Assembly: GCA_951640165.1 (NCBI GenBank) | Contig: OX621241.1 | Location: 11,227,001 to 11,291,000 of the forward strand | Length of the DNA: 64,000 nucleotides | Source of the DNA: Pseudoips prasinana | Lineage: Eukaryota; Arthropoda; Insecta; Lepidoptera; Nolidae | Direction: 5' to 3' | Shown here: positions 10,146 to 20,936 of the stretch, piece by piece | Numbering within the stretch: the first letter of the stretch is position 1 | How the letters are laid out: every line of letters begins with the position of its first letter | Position numbers and translations under genes: made by a program | Notes under the pieces: generated by a model | Databases searched by the model: none | What the model saw: only the letters and a program-made list of their open reading frames with translations | What the model was told of the DNA's origin: nothing

Positions 10146-10376
10146 TTGTATTTCCTAGCTAAGGTTCCTGAATGCCCGTGTTCATGCCCGCTTGAGTATG
10201 TTTCGCCGGACCGTCTCAACTGGGCCGTGATGAAACCGGTAGTAGATGAACCTGCCGAGTTTGTTTCGCTGGATCTTCTCAGTTGGGGCGCATTGGATCC
10301 GGTGGTAGCATTAAAGCGCGACCGTCGTTTTAAACACAAGGTCCGTTATAATAATAATACTGAATTCATACCTTAA
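10146..10376 (+). other. Two-copy 63-nt repeat with an open frame (unknown)
   Basis: A 76-codon frame in sequence less AT-rich than its surroundings. The segments starting at 10194 and 10257 are 63 nt apart and encode similar 21-residue units: EYVSPDRLNWAVMKPVVDEPA and EFVSLDLLSWGALDPVVALK. The opposite strand is also open (repeat of QLRRSxET). This could be an old element coding fragment or a non-coding minisatellite that happens to be open; the length is a multiple of three. It overlaps the start of repeat L. I do not recognise the protein. Confidence 0.4.
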
Positions 10377-10656
10377 TATAGACAGAACCATTCAGACAAT
10401 ATGTAGTAAAATATAAATTTCAATATTTAAACCTAAACATAATCTCCTTGACAATAACTTAATACCTACAAGCTAGCAAAATATCACTACCATTATAAAA
10501 TAAATTGTATAAATGTTTTAACATTCCGTGTATATAAATATCTGTAATAAGTAACTACAAATAATAACTGTATTACTACAAACATGTTCTGACTATTTAC
10601 AAGCGCTTTTTTAAAGTCTACGTGAATAAAAACCTTTTTTTATTTTATTTTGAATA
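10331..10656 (-). repeat. Interspersed repeat L, inverted copy
   Basis: The reverse complement matches 25769-27070: GGTTTTTATTCACGTAGAC, 'aaagcgcttgtaaatagtcag', 'acatattgtctgaatggttctg', 'gcggaccttgtgttt'. Part of it is lost relative to the other copy. The class is not recognised. Confidence 0.7.
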
Positions 10657-11099
10657 TCTTTTATGCATAATCAAGCGCGTAATCAAGCATGCAATGCAAA
10701 ATAATTGAAAATCTAAAACAAAGTAGTAAAATAAAGACAAATACCAATAAGTCCTTAATCCTCCCCAAAATTGAATACGTTAAGTGTGGTACTTTTCAAC
10801 CTGAATGCAGATTACCTCAATAAACTCGACCGACTTTTTAATAACTACATTCGGTTCATTTTCAATTTGTATAAAATCTATTATGTTGCTTCTTATCGAG
10901 TAAAGTTAAAGTGATAAACAATTGACCAACAGACCAACATTTGAGTACTACAGTACTCTTAACTTGAGGCTCATTCTTCTACTTCATATTTTACTTCTGA
11001 ATTTCAATATCTTCATATTAACCACAACAAAAATCTTCGTTCCTCTCATAAACGTCTCCTACAATATCCCCCAAACCGTTCTGACTTTATCTACTCTTC
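10657..11099. other. No recognisable feature
   Basis: AT-rich. Short open frames here do not resemble known proteins. Confidence 0.45.
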
Positions 11100-11244
11100 A
11101 GCTCAGCTTCAGTTAGCACGTCAAGCTTCCCCAATCTGTCAAATTTCCCCAATTGAAAATGAACCTTATGCTTATGTGATAAAGTTGAAAATGTATAAAA
11201 TAAATTTGACAGATTGGGGTAGCTTGATGTGCTGGCGTCTGTAC
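11100..11244. mobile_element. MITE of the TGTACAGACGCC family
   Basis: The right end is intact (GATGTGCTGGCGTCTGTACA complement of the family terminus). The left end is worn (GTTAGCACGTCAAGCTTCCCC). The inner arms CCAATCTGTCAAATTT and AAATTTGACAGATTGG are inverted. Other copies are at 36043, 52930, 56215 and 61203. Confidence 0.8.
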
Positions 11245-11570
11245 ATAACATTTGTGGATCATCTAAGGACTTCTCCTCTAAAGGATTATTTCTATATAAA
11301 CATGACGATCAGTAGCTGTCTTTCATCAGCTACATATATGGGGAGCCGACATTAGTTCTCGTGTATTTTGCAGAGTAATTATGAGTAGATTTAGTACTAA
11401 TAACTTATACACAATTAATTTTATACGAACCGTCAATGACTGTCATAATAAAATTGCCAACTAGCAGCTCATAATTCAAGCTCATTTTATGCCGAATACA
11501 TAATTAGGTGGTTTTAACCGGTCCATATCCGGTTCACTTAAATGTAGGTTGGCAGCTGTTTATTGTTTAA
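11245..11570. other. No recognisable feature
   Basis: Non-coding AT-rich spacer. Confidence 0.45.
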
Positions 11571-11980
11571 TTGTTAATTATAACAACAACACCTCCACTA
11601 GGGAGAACCCTGTGTTGCGGGAAACGTTACAAAACATACGCAATTCATGGACATAAAGTACACTCAGTACAGAACAATTCTACATTGTATATAAATAACA
11701 AGGATCAAATGATCAAGGTAAAATACCTAACTCTTTCTGAAGCGAAACACCCGGAGTTGCTTATCGAATATAAAAGACCTGGGTTTCTGAGATCAGTCAC
11801 ATATCAAAACAAATACACATTACCCAAAACAACAAATTTGTACGGAACGAGAGTTGCAGGCTACCTGATACCCTCTTACCTGAATAGCCTACCAGAAGAT
11901 CTACAAACATTGTACAAAAATGGTTCCAAAAGCTTTAAGCACAAATCTAAAAAGTTCTTCTTAGAAAACGGTGTTAGTTA
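11571..11980 (+). pseudogene. LINE ORF2 C-terminal fragment
   Basis: A 136-codon open frame. The second half, with TLPKTTNLYGTRVAGYL, IPSYLNSLPEDLQ and a Lys/Phe-rich end SFKHKSKKFF, fits the region after the reverse transcriptase of Jockey- or CR1-type LINEs (basic residues, then an IWNSLP-like motif, then FK..LK). No RT or endonuclease motif precedes it, so it is 5'-truncated. It is followed by a 3' UTR and A-rich tail. The family assignment is an inference from this pattern. Confidence 0.5.
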
Positions 11981-12203
11981 ATTATTATTGTATTGTATAT
12001 TTTATATTGTAATAATTGAATTTTTGTATCTACCTATTATGTATCAATTATACCTTCCTATGTACTCGTACTAACCTTGTAATACGGTATACGTGAACGG
12101 CTCGCCGGTACCCAGATAAACCCGGTGAGGTTTTCGTGGTACGGCATGCAATATTGTATAAATCTAATATAAGTTTATTGAAAATAAAAACCTAAAAAAA
12201 AAA
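11981..12203 (+). mobile_element. LINE 3' UTR and poly(A) tail
   Basis: A non-coding segment with GGTACCCAGATAAACCCGG, ending AATAAAAACCTAAAAAAAAA. It follows the LINE coding fragment directly, so 11571-12203 is one truncated insertion. Confidence 0.55.
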
Positions 12204-12287
12204 TGTTGAAACATGTGTGCTGGACCTAGCTGGACCTTAACCAGTGCGACACATGCAGTCGTGTGTGTGAAACTAACTCGGGGATTA

Positions 12288-12540
12288 ACGGGCCGGTTGG
12301 TATATTTGGTAGATATTTGCTTTCCGCGCCACGGGTCGTGGGTTCGATTCCCACCTAGGACAGATATTTGTGTGCATGAACACGTCTGTTGTCCTGAGTA
12401 TGGATGTAAATATCTATATAACTATATATTTACAAAAGAAAATTAGTATATGAGTTATCAGGTTTCCATAATTCAAACCCTGCATAGTTTGGATCAGATG
12501 GTCGTGTGTGAGTAATGCCCCGGGATATTATTATTATTTT
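12288..12540 (+). mobile_element. tRNA-derived SINE, family SINE-B
   Basis: Head GGCCGGTTGGTATATTTGG with B box GGGTTCGATTCC. The body runs to 'gatcagatggtcgtgtgtg' and an ATTATTATT tail. Confidence 0.85.
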
Positions 12541-12844
12541 ATTTATAAAAATAATAAGTTAATTTTAATTTTTAATTTTGTTGCAGTGACAATGCTATAA
12601 TTTGATGGGTGAGTCTCTATCTAATCCGGGCAAACTCTGCTGTAGTTGAGGTCCATTACGCAGAAAAAAAAATATTGAGCACACATAATAAAGATACAAA
12701 AAAGACAGAAATAGAGTAAAAATGGGGACTAATACCGTAAACTTACTTGAGAATTTTTTAGAGCTTTTTAGATTTTATTTAATAATGGATGTGCAAGATT
12801 TCTCGTAACTGGGACGTGGAGCATCTAAATAAAAATAAAATAAA
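12541..12844. other. No recognisable feature
   Basis: AT-rich spacer between a SINE and a partial repeat L. Confidence 0.4.
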
Positions 12845-13000
12845 AAAGGTTTTTATTCACGTAGACTTTAAAAAAGCGCTTGTAAATAGTCAGAACATGT
12901 TTGTAGTAATATAGTTGTATACATTATTATTTCTAGTTACATAGATATTTAGGCATCTCTTAATTAGATGGGCTCTAATTATATTTTATATAATCTTATT
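12845..13000 (+). repeat. Partial repeat L
   Basis: Starts GGTTTTTATTCACGTAGAC, followed by the uninterrupted junction 'actttaaaaaagcgcttgtaa'. That junction shows where the CCGGCC element entered the 25769 copy. Confidence 0.7.
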
Positions 13001-13062
13001 TTGTAGGTTTGTTTGAATTTAACTTTTTTATTAGGATAGATAGGATAGAATTTTATTTCACG

Positions 13063-13182
13063 TTATGACACAAACATTACCTGAAACATACATCGACACG
13101 GACATGTTGAAACAAATTAATGGAGGGACATTAACATGTTTCAAAATATCCATTATGTTTCAGGTAACTTTAGTGTCATAAC
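13063..13182. repeat. Foldback repeat, about 27-bp arms
   Basis: GTTATGACACAAACATTACC at the left pairs with GTAACTTTAGTGTCATAAC at the right, and CTGAAACATA pairs with TATGTTTCAG inside. It is likely a MITE; no clear target duplication was found. Confidence 0.7.
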
Positions 13183-13300
13183 ATGTGGCAACGTTAGGTA
13201 GCTTTTGTAAAATAAAATTTAAGTTTTTAGATCTATATATATTGTCATTCTGATTACCACGATAAATTATTGTAATTATATGGATTTCTTAAGTGTTATT

Positions 13301-13590
13301 TTTCATATATATCAGAGAGCGGAAAACGAGTGGGTCCCCTGTTAGTAAGTGATTAGCGTCGCCCATGGGCACTCGTAACACCGGAGGAGTCGCGGGTGCG
13401 TTGCCGGCCTTAAGAGTCAGCAAACAAGTGTTGATGATCCTTGCTCCCATCCCAATGAGCTCTGGCACACAACTGAACACATCATTAAAATTATGAATGA
13501 TATTATTATGGAATGTCTTTGTAAGGTGGAGGTACTTCTCGAGTCGGGCTGCTCTTTGAGCGAATGAACGCTATGCCCTACCTCTCCTAA
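13301..13590 (+). repeat. Interspersed repeat P
   Basis: GC-richer segment with 'cgtaacaccggaggagtcg' and 'gggtgcgttgccggcctt', 'gagtcagcaaacaagtgttg', 'tgagctctggc' and 'cgggctgctctttgagcgaatg'. Copies at 46897, 56829 and a partial one at 51075 share the same order. The class is unknown; a retroelement 3' region is possible. Confidence 0.65.
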
Positions 13591-13623
13591 ATAGTTCCAG
13601 TGAATAGGATAATGTAATCTTCA

Positions 13624-13787
13624 AACCACGAACCGGAAGACGCAGCGTGGGTAGGCCCCCTACAAGATGGACCGATGATCTTGTGAGGGTTTCTGGAAAT
13701 CGCTGGAAGACCGGCAATTGTGGAGATCTTTGAGGGAGGCCTTTGTCCAGATGTGGACGTCTTTCGGCTGATATGATGATGATGTTA
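13624..13787 (+). mobile_element. RTE LINE, 5'-truncated, with target duplication
   Basis: The coding remnant reads ...RQLWRSLREAFVQMWTSFG then a stop and (TGA)n. It is flanked by AATCTTCA at 13616-13623 and 13788-13795, an 8-bp target-site duplication. Stops inside the coding part show decay. Confidence 0.85.
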
Positions 13788-13985
13788 AATCTTCAATGAT
13801 GATTAATCTATACTATTATGTTATCCTCTTATTCCTGCATACATTATTACGACAATATTCTGCCATTACGAACATAGCACTGCATTTCTCGTAAAATATC
13901 ATAATGCCTACATAATTTGTTCCATATATTTCCCGTTTATTGGCCTCACGTTGCCGGCAATTTGCTAAATTCAGTGACTATTATA

Positions 13986-14058
13986 GACCAGAAGAAATTT
14001 ATCACTACCGCCTATGGTTTAAATAACCATAGGCGGTAGTGATAAATTTCTTCTGGTC
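13986..14058. repeat. Perfect 34-bp hairpin
   Basis: Arms 13986-14019 and 14025-14058 are exact reverse complements (GACCAGAAGAAATTTATCAC...) with a 5-nt loop TAAAT. The lack of mismatches indicates a recent or selected structure. Confidence 0.95.
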
Positions 14059-14059
14059 A

Positions 14060-14433
14060 AATCACATACAATTACGCTTTGCAACACCGGATTGGGCAAT
14101 GAACATGTATTATATGATATTTATGTTACAACATAATGTTTATAATTTGTTTATGTTGACTCACTTATATTTAAAGAAAGAATTACTTTTTATAAAATAT
14201 TACGTTTATGTTTACTAATAATAATAAGCAGATAATAGTTTAAAGTATCAGTATTATTTTCCTTTGCTTTTATTTATTTATTTATTTTTAGGAAGACCAA
14301 CAGCAAATAGTAACAATTATATGCAATAATTATAGTTCCTGAGAGTCAATAAAAGGTCTTCACGAATAAATAGTTTCATATGTAACAATAGTGTGATCAA
14401 ATAAAGTTAAGCTATAATAATCACCGTCACCTA
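14060..14433. other. No recognisable feature
   Basis: AT-rich spacer between the hairpin and a SINE. Confidence 0.45.
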
Positions 14434-14685
14434 GTCACCGTAGCCTAGTTGGTAGTGGTCATGCCTACGAAGCTGGTGGTCCTGGGTTCTAATCCCGGTA
14501 AGTGCAAATATTTGTGTGATGAGCACGAATATTTGTTTCCGAGTCATGGATGTTTTCTATGTATATGAGTATTTATCTATCTATATAAGTATGTATATCG
14601 TCACCTGGTACCCATAGTACAAGGTTTGCTTAGTTTGGGGCTAGGATGATCTGTGTGACATTGTCCCTAGATATTATTATTATAG
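14434..14685 (+). mobile_element. tRNA-derived SINE, family SINE-A
   Basis: Head TCACCGTAGCCTAGTTGGTAG (A-box region) and GGGTTCTAATCCC (B box, one change from GGGTTCGAATCCC). The body contains 'gagcacgaatatttgtttc' and 'tatataagtatgtatatcg', and the end is ATTATTATT. Other copies lie at 23637, 26182, 40304 and 59081. Confidence 0.85.
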
Positions 14686-14744
14686 TTAAACACGATTACA
14701 TGTTGTTTTTTAATTAGTATTTTTTTATTTATGTATTATTGTCA

Positions 14745-14930
14745 TCATCACCATCTTGTGAGTAGAGTGACTTCCACTACTTGACAAGAGGCTCCCACAC
14801 GCAGTATGATGCTCATAGTACACAAAGGAACGCTGCTTCCCTTTCTCTGGTTGTTATTCCCTCGGGTCGGCTTTTACACCCCCCATGGGATGAAATGGGG
14901 TGGAGATTTTCTAAGCTATCAGCTACATAT
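14745..14930 (-). mobile_element. RTE-tailed repeat T, decayed
   Basis: A worn tail 'gacttccactacttgacaag', then 'ccctttctctggttgttattccct' and 'ccccatgggatgaaatgggg'. It abuts a SINE-B copy. Confidence 0.55.
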
Positions 14931-14932
14931 AA

Positions 14933-15166
14933 ATGCTAGCTTTTCATGCCGGAGGTCGGGTGTTTGATTCCCACCCAGGACAGATGCTTGTGTGCATGCA
15001 CATGTCTGTTTGTCCTGAGTCTGGGTGTAATTTATCTATATAAGTACGTATTTACAAAAGAAAAGTATTTTACTAATATGTAGGTAGTTTCCATAGTACA
15101 AGCTCTGCTTAGTTTGGGATCAGATGGCCGGCTGTAAATAATGTCCAAGAATATTATATATTATAC
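14933..15166 (+). mobile_element. tRNA-derived SINE, family SINE-B, head truncated
   Basis: Begins within the head (AGCTTTTCATGCCGGAGGTC) with a B box changed to GTTTGATTCCC. The body is complete to 'gatcagatggccggctgt'. Confidence 0.75.
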
Positions 15167-15215
15167 TCATTAACAGTTAGTAGGTACTCAATAACATCTT
15201 TTTAAATCCTGGTCC

Positions 15216-15330
15216 ATTCAAAGGCGGCCTGGAAGAGATCGCACCTAGTCCATTTGTATAATCTTGCTAAACATGTTAATACCAATTTTTTGTTATTTTA
15301 GTGTTCAATAAAGAATTGCTTACTGACTTA
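15216..15330 (+). mobile_element. LINE 3' UTR tail (AATAAA type)
   Basis: Contains 'ggcggcctggaagagatcg' then GTTCAATAAAGAATTGC. This matches my memory of a common lepidopteran LINE 3' end. A divergent relative is at 54843. No coding part is left. Confidence 0.5.
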
Positions 15331-16361
15331 TGTTTGTTTGATTTTTTGTTATCTGTGCAATTTTCTGAATTGCATTGAACTTAAAGACAACAATTTTTGT
15401 GCATACATTTTAAATAATTAGTCTCTCTGGAACGTTACGAAAATCAGACGTTTTCAATTATTTCAGTAAACCGTTATTCTATAGTATATTATGACCCACA
15501 ATGGTAAGGATACAAGTTGTATCTATCGCTGACGTCATCATAACCTCTTTAAATGAAAGTCAGAATTGGTCACAATAAAACCTACGGTATTGTGACAAAT
15601 TTTGCCTCTTGTCTCTAAAGTCGGTACAGTAAGAGTAAGATAAGTATATCTTAGTCTCTCAATCTAACCCATCCTCAAGTCCACATCATTATATAATCAA
15701 ATATATAAGATAAATAAAAGTAACAAGCCGCTTTTATCGGTTTATTGGGTAATGGCGACTATTACTTTTGATGGTGATATCAAATTCGAACAAACAACTA
15801 AATATTAATTGCAAGAACATTTTACGTCTTTCATCCTATGAAACTATGTTAAACAAATTATAATATTCTGCACTAAATCAATTGATATACCATCAAATTA
15901 TTAACCAACAATTTACGAGCTTATAATATTAAAATACTGTGTAATTGGATTATTTGTCATTTAATAATTTTAATATGAAATTTATAGATATATTTTATAA
16001 TCACGGTGATTCGAAAGTCGAGCCGAAGAACACGTAATAGGTATTATTTGTTTAAATATACGCAGCATATTGCAATTTCCACTTTACATTTGGAAATTGC
16101 AATATTTTTTCACTGGTTCAGTCGGCCCTTTCGTGTCTTTTCAATAAACGAATAATAGGAATTTACTGACACAGACGGCTTTGGCAATGTTTAGATAACT
16201 TGCGCTGACACCACCACTGGTAAAGAGGCTATGGCTATAATTGTTAGAGTATGTGAATATTATTTATTTCACTTTTAATTTTTATTAGAAAGGGAGTCGA
16301 ATAACGGTTTTACCTAAATCGTGAAAGTATACAAATATAAACAATCTAAATCTCCAAAAAA
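15331..16361. other. No gene; one small hairpin
   Basis: AT-rich. At 16068-16104 an inverted repeat (TATTGCAATTTCCA / TGGAAATTGCAATA) has a short loop. Otherwise nothing is recognised. Confidence 0.5.
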
Positions 16362-16664
16362 TCTATACAAATAATAAAATCGTAGGAAAGTCAAAACCGT
16401 ACAATGAATATTTTTTTTAAAAGGATACATGGGGCGTGATCTACATTTGATATCGAAGCCAAAAATATAGTTTACAGAATTTTTGTCTGTTTGTCCGGGC
16501 TAATCTCAAAAAGTACTGTATGGATTTACTTCAAATTTTGCATGAATATTACTAAGATGTCGGGTCAACATATAGGCTACATATTATCACGCTGTCACCT
16601 ACGGGAGAGGAGCTGTGATAATTTATAAAATTAAACCGCGGGTAAAACCGCGGGCCACAGCTAG
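16362..16664 (+). mobile_element. Short non-autonomous Helitron, complete
   Basis: Starts TCTATACAAATAATAAAATC after an A and ends CCGCGGGCCACAGCTAG before a T. This gives the Helitron hallmarks: 5' TC, 3' CTAG, a GC-rich hairpin-forming stretch (CCGCGGGTAAAACCGCGG) just before the end, and A/T flanks without target duplication. No coding sequence. It is related to the inverted copy at 45337-45672. Confidence 0.85.
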
Positions 16665-16749
16665 TAATTAATAAAATAATTCTACAAAGTAACTACGTTC
16701 GCTTCCACCTGCGTAAATATTCGACTGTCTTGACATTATTTCTGGGACT

Positions 16750-16842
16750 TAACTTTCATTGCCAGATAGCTAATGTATATAATACAAGTAATATAATATA
16801 CTATATTGCTTGTATTAGTATTAGCCATCTGCCAATGAAAGT
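16750..16842. repeat. Foldback repeat
   Basis: AACTTTCATTGCCAGATAGC at the left pairs imperfectly with GCCATCTGCCAATGAAAGTT at the right. The middle pairs AATACAAG with CTTGTATT. Confidence 0.7.
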
Positions 16843-17686
16843 TCCTTCTAAATCGGTCTAGCAGTTTCGGAGATAAACTGGAAAAATCCGTTTCCTTTTG
16901 TACGTTTACAATACAGTACTGTACAAAACTTTTTATTGGACACCAGAAATAAATATTAACTTCGGCGGTCTTATCGCTAGTTGTAATTTCTTCCAGAAAA
17001 CCCTGTGATGGACCAAACTACTGTTTATTGGTTTATAATGAATAAACTCAAAAACTACAAAACTGATTTTATGAATATTATCACTTATTAAAAATTACTT
17101 TAGCATCGAGTTCAATTAGTCAAATGGTCATATTTTATTGGTAAGATTTCTTAAATCTGATGAAAATTAATAAAATATTATATTAAACGTCAAAACAAAA
17201 TCAATAAATCAAAAATTTCCAAATCTTAAGTCAAATAAATAATTAGTACTTCAAAATAAATTATTCATGTTTATATAATAATCGTCGACAACCTTAGTCA
17301 GCATGTCGAAATCATAAATTAAATATTATTATGTTTCATGCAAACAATTAGATTTAACATGTATAAATTAATAAACAGAATAGAATGATTGGTCGATAAT
17401 TCACTGTTTTAACCGAGCTTTAAAACTCGTTAAGTTCGGGGCGCTTCATAAGCTCGTTGATAGGTTATTATACACAGTGCAGCCCATCGGTATGGCTGCC
17501 CGTTTATTGCTATTCCGTGTGCTCATACTGTTGCCTATGTTAACACAGGTTTTTACTAACAAAATGAGTCCCGTTACATTACCAAATAAATTATTCATTC
17601 ATTCATTTATATGCCACTTTCTATACAGCTCCATGTTTACCCTTACGTACATGGCAACTTGATGTAGCATTATTGAAGGCAATGTC
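16843..17686. other. No recognisable gene
   Basis: A short frame at 17477-17662 starts with a hydrophobic stretch but lacks any family signature. I regard it as chance. Confidence 0.45.
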
Positions 17687-18058
17687 TTAAGGGGCCTTTT
17701 ACAGTCCACTAGCGCCGCCAATCGAAAAAATGCCATAACTCGTAAATAGAATCAAAAATACAAAATGTGGTCTATTATTACTGTAGAAAAGGCAATAAAG
17801 TAATTTTATAACACATTGTCAACACTTGAAATATAGCTGTTTAGCTAAATCGTGCATTTGTAACAAAAACGGCCGTTTATGTTTTGAATGCACGATTTAG
17901 CTAAACAGCTATATTTCAAGTGTTGATAAGGTGTTAAACAATTACGTTATTGCCTTTTCCACAGTAATAATAGAACATATTTTGTATTTTTGATTCTATT
18001 TACGAGTTATGACATTTTTTCGATTGGCGGCGCTAGTGGACTGTAATAGGCCTCTTAA
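17687..18058. mobile_element. Palindromic TTAA-flanked MITE
   Basis: TTAA at 17687-17690 and 18055-18058 flank a 364-bp element that is almost entirely one palindrome. Termini are GGGGCCTTTTACAGTCC and the complement of GAGGCCTATTACAGTCC, and the arms match to the centre near 17875. TTAA duplication is the signature of piggyBac-superfamily transposases, which would have to act in trans. A transcript would fold into one long hairpin. Confidence 0.85.
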
Positions 18059-18859
18059 TGCTTAGGTTAAGTTTAAGTTGCATTAGTAGAATAGTTTTAA
18101 GATATTGTTTTTTTAATTGTGTTGAATTTAGTATATTTATTGATATGTTTTAAGAATGTTGTAGGTTTGTGTAGGAATCTGTAGAAGTTTACACATTGTC
18201 TCAATCGCAATAACTTGTATTCTTTAAATGTTTAGTTTTAGGTTGATGATCTATCTATTACAATAAATAAATAAATTAAAATGAGGACTGACTACATCTA
18301 TGGTATAAGAACAATCGCCTGAATGGTAAGTTTCTGCATTCGGAGTGCTCGCTCTCAGTCAGCGGCGCGTCCCCACAGCTCTTCACCATTTGGGAGCAGC
18401 GATAGCACCTTAGCAAAATCGCAAACCGCTCCAGCTGTCACTATTCTACGCAACCGGTCGAGTGCAAAACAAACACTCGCCAATCCTCAACATATTTTTC
18501 TATATGCTTATCTCACTTAAAACACTTGTTAACAGCAGTAGTTAGAAATCAAAGTATTGCCTATCAAAGTCATTATTTGGTGTGTATCGAAAATTACTGG
18601 TGGTTTTATAGGACTAATCATTACCCAGAAATGTCTCTGAAACCTCAGAGATATTTGTTGCCATGTCACCATATACCTAACTGTTATTTATTCGATCTAT
18701 CTAGCCATGCGCATAAAATAAAATACAATTTATTGTTAGAACATATAAATACTGAATTAGTGTCCTAACTAATATTTCTTCCTCCGATTATTATAATTTA
18801 AATACAATGAATTAGCAAACATATTATATTCGTAGTAATAGGTGATTCGTAGTATATTC
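18059..18859. other. No confirmed gene
   Basis: 18240-18285 has an AATAAATAAATAAA tail-like run. At 18340-18500 the minus strand carries about 43 sense codons (LASVCFALDRLRRIVTAG then FAKVLSLLPNGEELWG) bounded by stops and higher in GC than its flanks. It could be a coding relic or an exon, but I cannot name it. Confidence 0.35.
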
Positions 18860-19140
18860 GTAGTAATAAGCCTAGATAGCCTAGTAGTTAGATCTTTTAA
18901 CTGTAGCGTCAGTAGTCTCGAGTTCTAACCCAAAGAGGCCACTGACTATAGGAATTCATTAGATTTAATCATATAAGATAAATATCTCGTATTTAATACG
19001 ATGGTATACAACATCATAAGGAAACCTGCATACCTGAGCGTTCTCCAAAAATGTTCTTGATGACATGTTAAGTCTGCTAATACGCACTAGATCAGCATGC
19101 TAGATTATAGCGCGGTATAATGTGTGTGTGCCATGATATT
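18860..19140 (+). mobile_element. SINE, family SINE-D
   Basis: tRNA-like head ATAGCCTAGTAGTTAGATC with CTCGAGTTCTAACCC as a B-box-like segment. The body has 'catcataaggaaacctgcat' and 'catgttaagtctgctaatacg'. It is the same order as 7432-7910, without the insertion. Confidence 0.65.
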
Positions 19141-19195
19141 AACAGGATAAGGGTGCCCTACAGTAGGACAGTAGTTTTAAAAACATTCATCATCA

Positions 19196-19690
19196 TCATA
19201 TCAGCCGAATAACGTCCGCTTCTGGATAAAGGCGTCCAAGGCAGGAGGAATGCCTACGCATGCCACCCGCAAAAAGTGTCTACGGGTGGGTATATGCCGC
19301 ACCGACTATACTTAATCTGCCCTGGCCTTCACTAAGGGCCTCATGGGAATAGCTCCGAGAACGCGGGTATGCTGCTCTTACGCCATGTCTCAGATGGTTG
19401 GATACGTACCCTGGGAGGGCTCTGGATTGCCCTCCCCTATTGCCGACTCCTGTCAGTGCGGCACAGCGACTGCGCCACAAACAGTTTGCTGTCTTCCCGG
19501 AGCTGCTTTCACGTGGCGGCAGTAGAGGACATTCCTCATACTGCCACCGCAGCCCCGAGGGGAGTTGGGTTACGGGCTGCTGCCGCCCCGACGCGACGCC
19601 TCCTCCGTCTGCGAGCGGGTGCGGTGCCCTCACGATCCCGCTCCGTCTCTTCCTGGAGCAGATCGAGAGATCCTACAAAATTAATTGTTT
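19196..19690 (-). mobile_element. RTE-tailed LINE 3' region, GC-rich
   Basis: On the minus strand an Arg/Ala-rich C-terminal frame (19690 to about 19536: SLDLLQEETERDREG, then an Arg run) is followed by a GC-rich 3' UTR and the RTE-type end CGGCTGATATGATGATGATG at 19196. Bases 19330-19560 match 25435-25650 in inverted orientation. High GC stands out from the surroundings, so it is probably a young insertion. The ORF upstream is missing. Confidence 0.55.
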
Positions 19691-20936
19691 TGTACTGCTG
19701 CTTCGTAACAAAAATAATGAGTATCATATGTGTACAATATATGACATATTGACAAGACATTAGAGAACTGCCTTTTAGGTATTTTTAGTCAAATTTTCTG
19801 TCGTGATTACTTTTACACCGTAATTTTTTAAATAATATATGTATTTATTATTAATAGATGAATATATGTCATTTAAATATGTAGGTAAATTATAATTTCT
19901 TTATTGTTATGACATTTCCTATTTTATACATTTTTAGATTTAACTATCTTTTCAATGTTGTTGAACATTTGATTGCTTAGTTAATCAGTTGCGATTGGTT
20001 TCCGCACTTAGCCTCCTAATGCAGTGTCTTCTTTTGAATGCTTATAATAGGAATAATATGGCTAAGGCCTAAAACTGTCGCCAATATTTTTTTAGCAAAT
20101 AAATGATTTTGGGGCTATTATGTGAAGGTACCCGTTGGTGTCAACTGAAGGAAATTTTATTCTCTATTACGCAATAACCGCGATGAGGAATTGGTTGAAA
20201 TTTGGAATAGAGATCGTCTAGCTAATCTGAACTATTAAACGTCATTATGTGGTACCTACAACAAATATCACAATAACGGGTAACACAGCGGAGCTAATAT
20301 TCAATAAAAACAAAAGCGTATTTCAAAATGTTCGATGCGTCAATCATGACATGACGTAATCTCAATTTACAAATATTCCGTATATGAATCACTTCGAACA
20401 TGATATCTGGTACATTAATTAAAGTATCAGTTCCGCTCAAGTTGTATGCGTTATGTATTCGCCATTATAATGGCCGGTAATCCGGTGTATTGTCTCAAAC
20501 AGCCATTCTAGTTTGTTCAATGGTTACATTTTAGCCAACTTTTAAAAGAAGGCGGTTATCAATTGACTAGGTACATGTGTGGCGCTGTAGTTAATACTTC
20601 GTATTCGTCTTATTGATAATACTTCGCCGTGTTTCAGTTTTAATTATCGCACTGGAGCTTATGGGGCGTTTTTTTTTTCTTGGGCGCCTCATACAAATTG
20701 CATCAGCTGATGGTTATTCTTGTATTGGGTGTGCATTTTACATGGTGATTAGATGTTGAGCAAATTAAGCTATTTAACTTACGTCCACTACTTCAGTTAC
20801 ACGGTGTATAATTTTTCAGAGTCTGGGTGTGCTTTGAAGCTAATTATTTACGGGAAGTTGCTAGTCCCGTGAAAGTTTCACTATTAGGCAGAGTGGTTTG
20901 GAAAACAACTAATATAAAATAAGTTTTTTTTTGTTT
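19691..20936. other. No recognisable gene
   Basis: AT-rich and non-coding. Around 20665-20755, 'ttcttgggcgcctcatac' and 'cagctgatggttattcttg' may be a worn repeat. Confidence 0.45.

Noticed and set aside
14434..14510. tRNA-like sequence with A and B boxes (also at 23830, 26185, 21200, 34830, 40470)
   Set aside because: Each is the head of a longer repeated SINE, lacks a complete cloverleaf 3' half, and recurs many times.
19280..19763. Several overlapping frames of 60-127 codons on both strands
   Set aside because: High GC lowers stop frequency. Only the short Arg-rich minus-strand end next to the RTE-type tail is plausible as coding.
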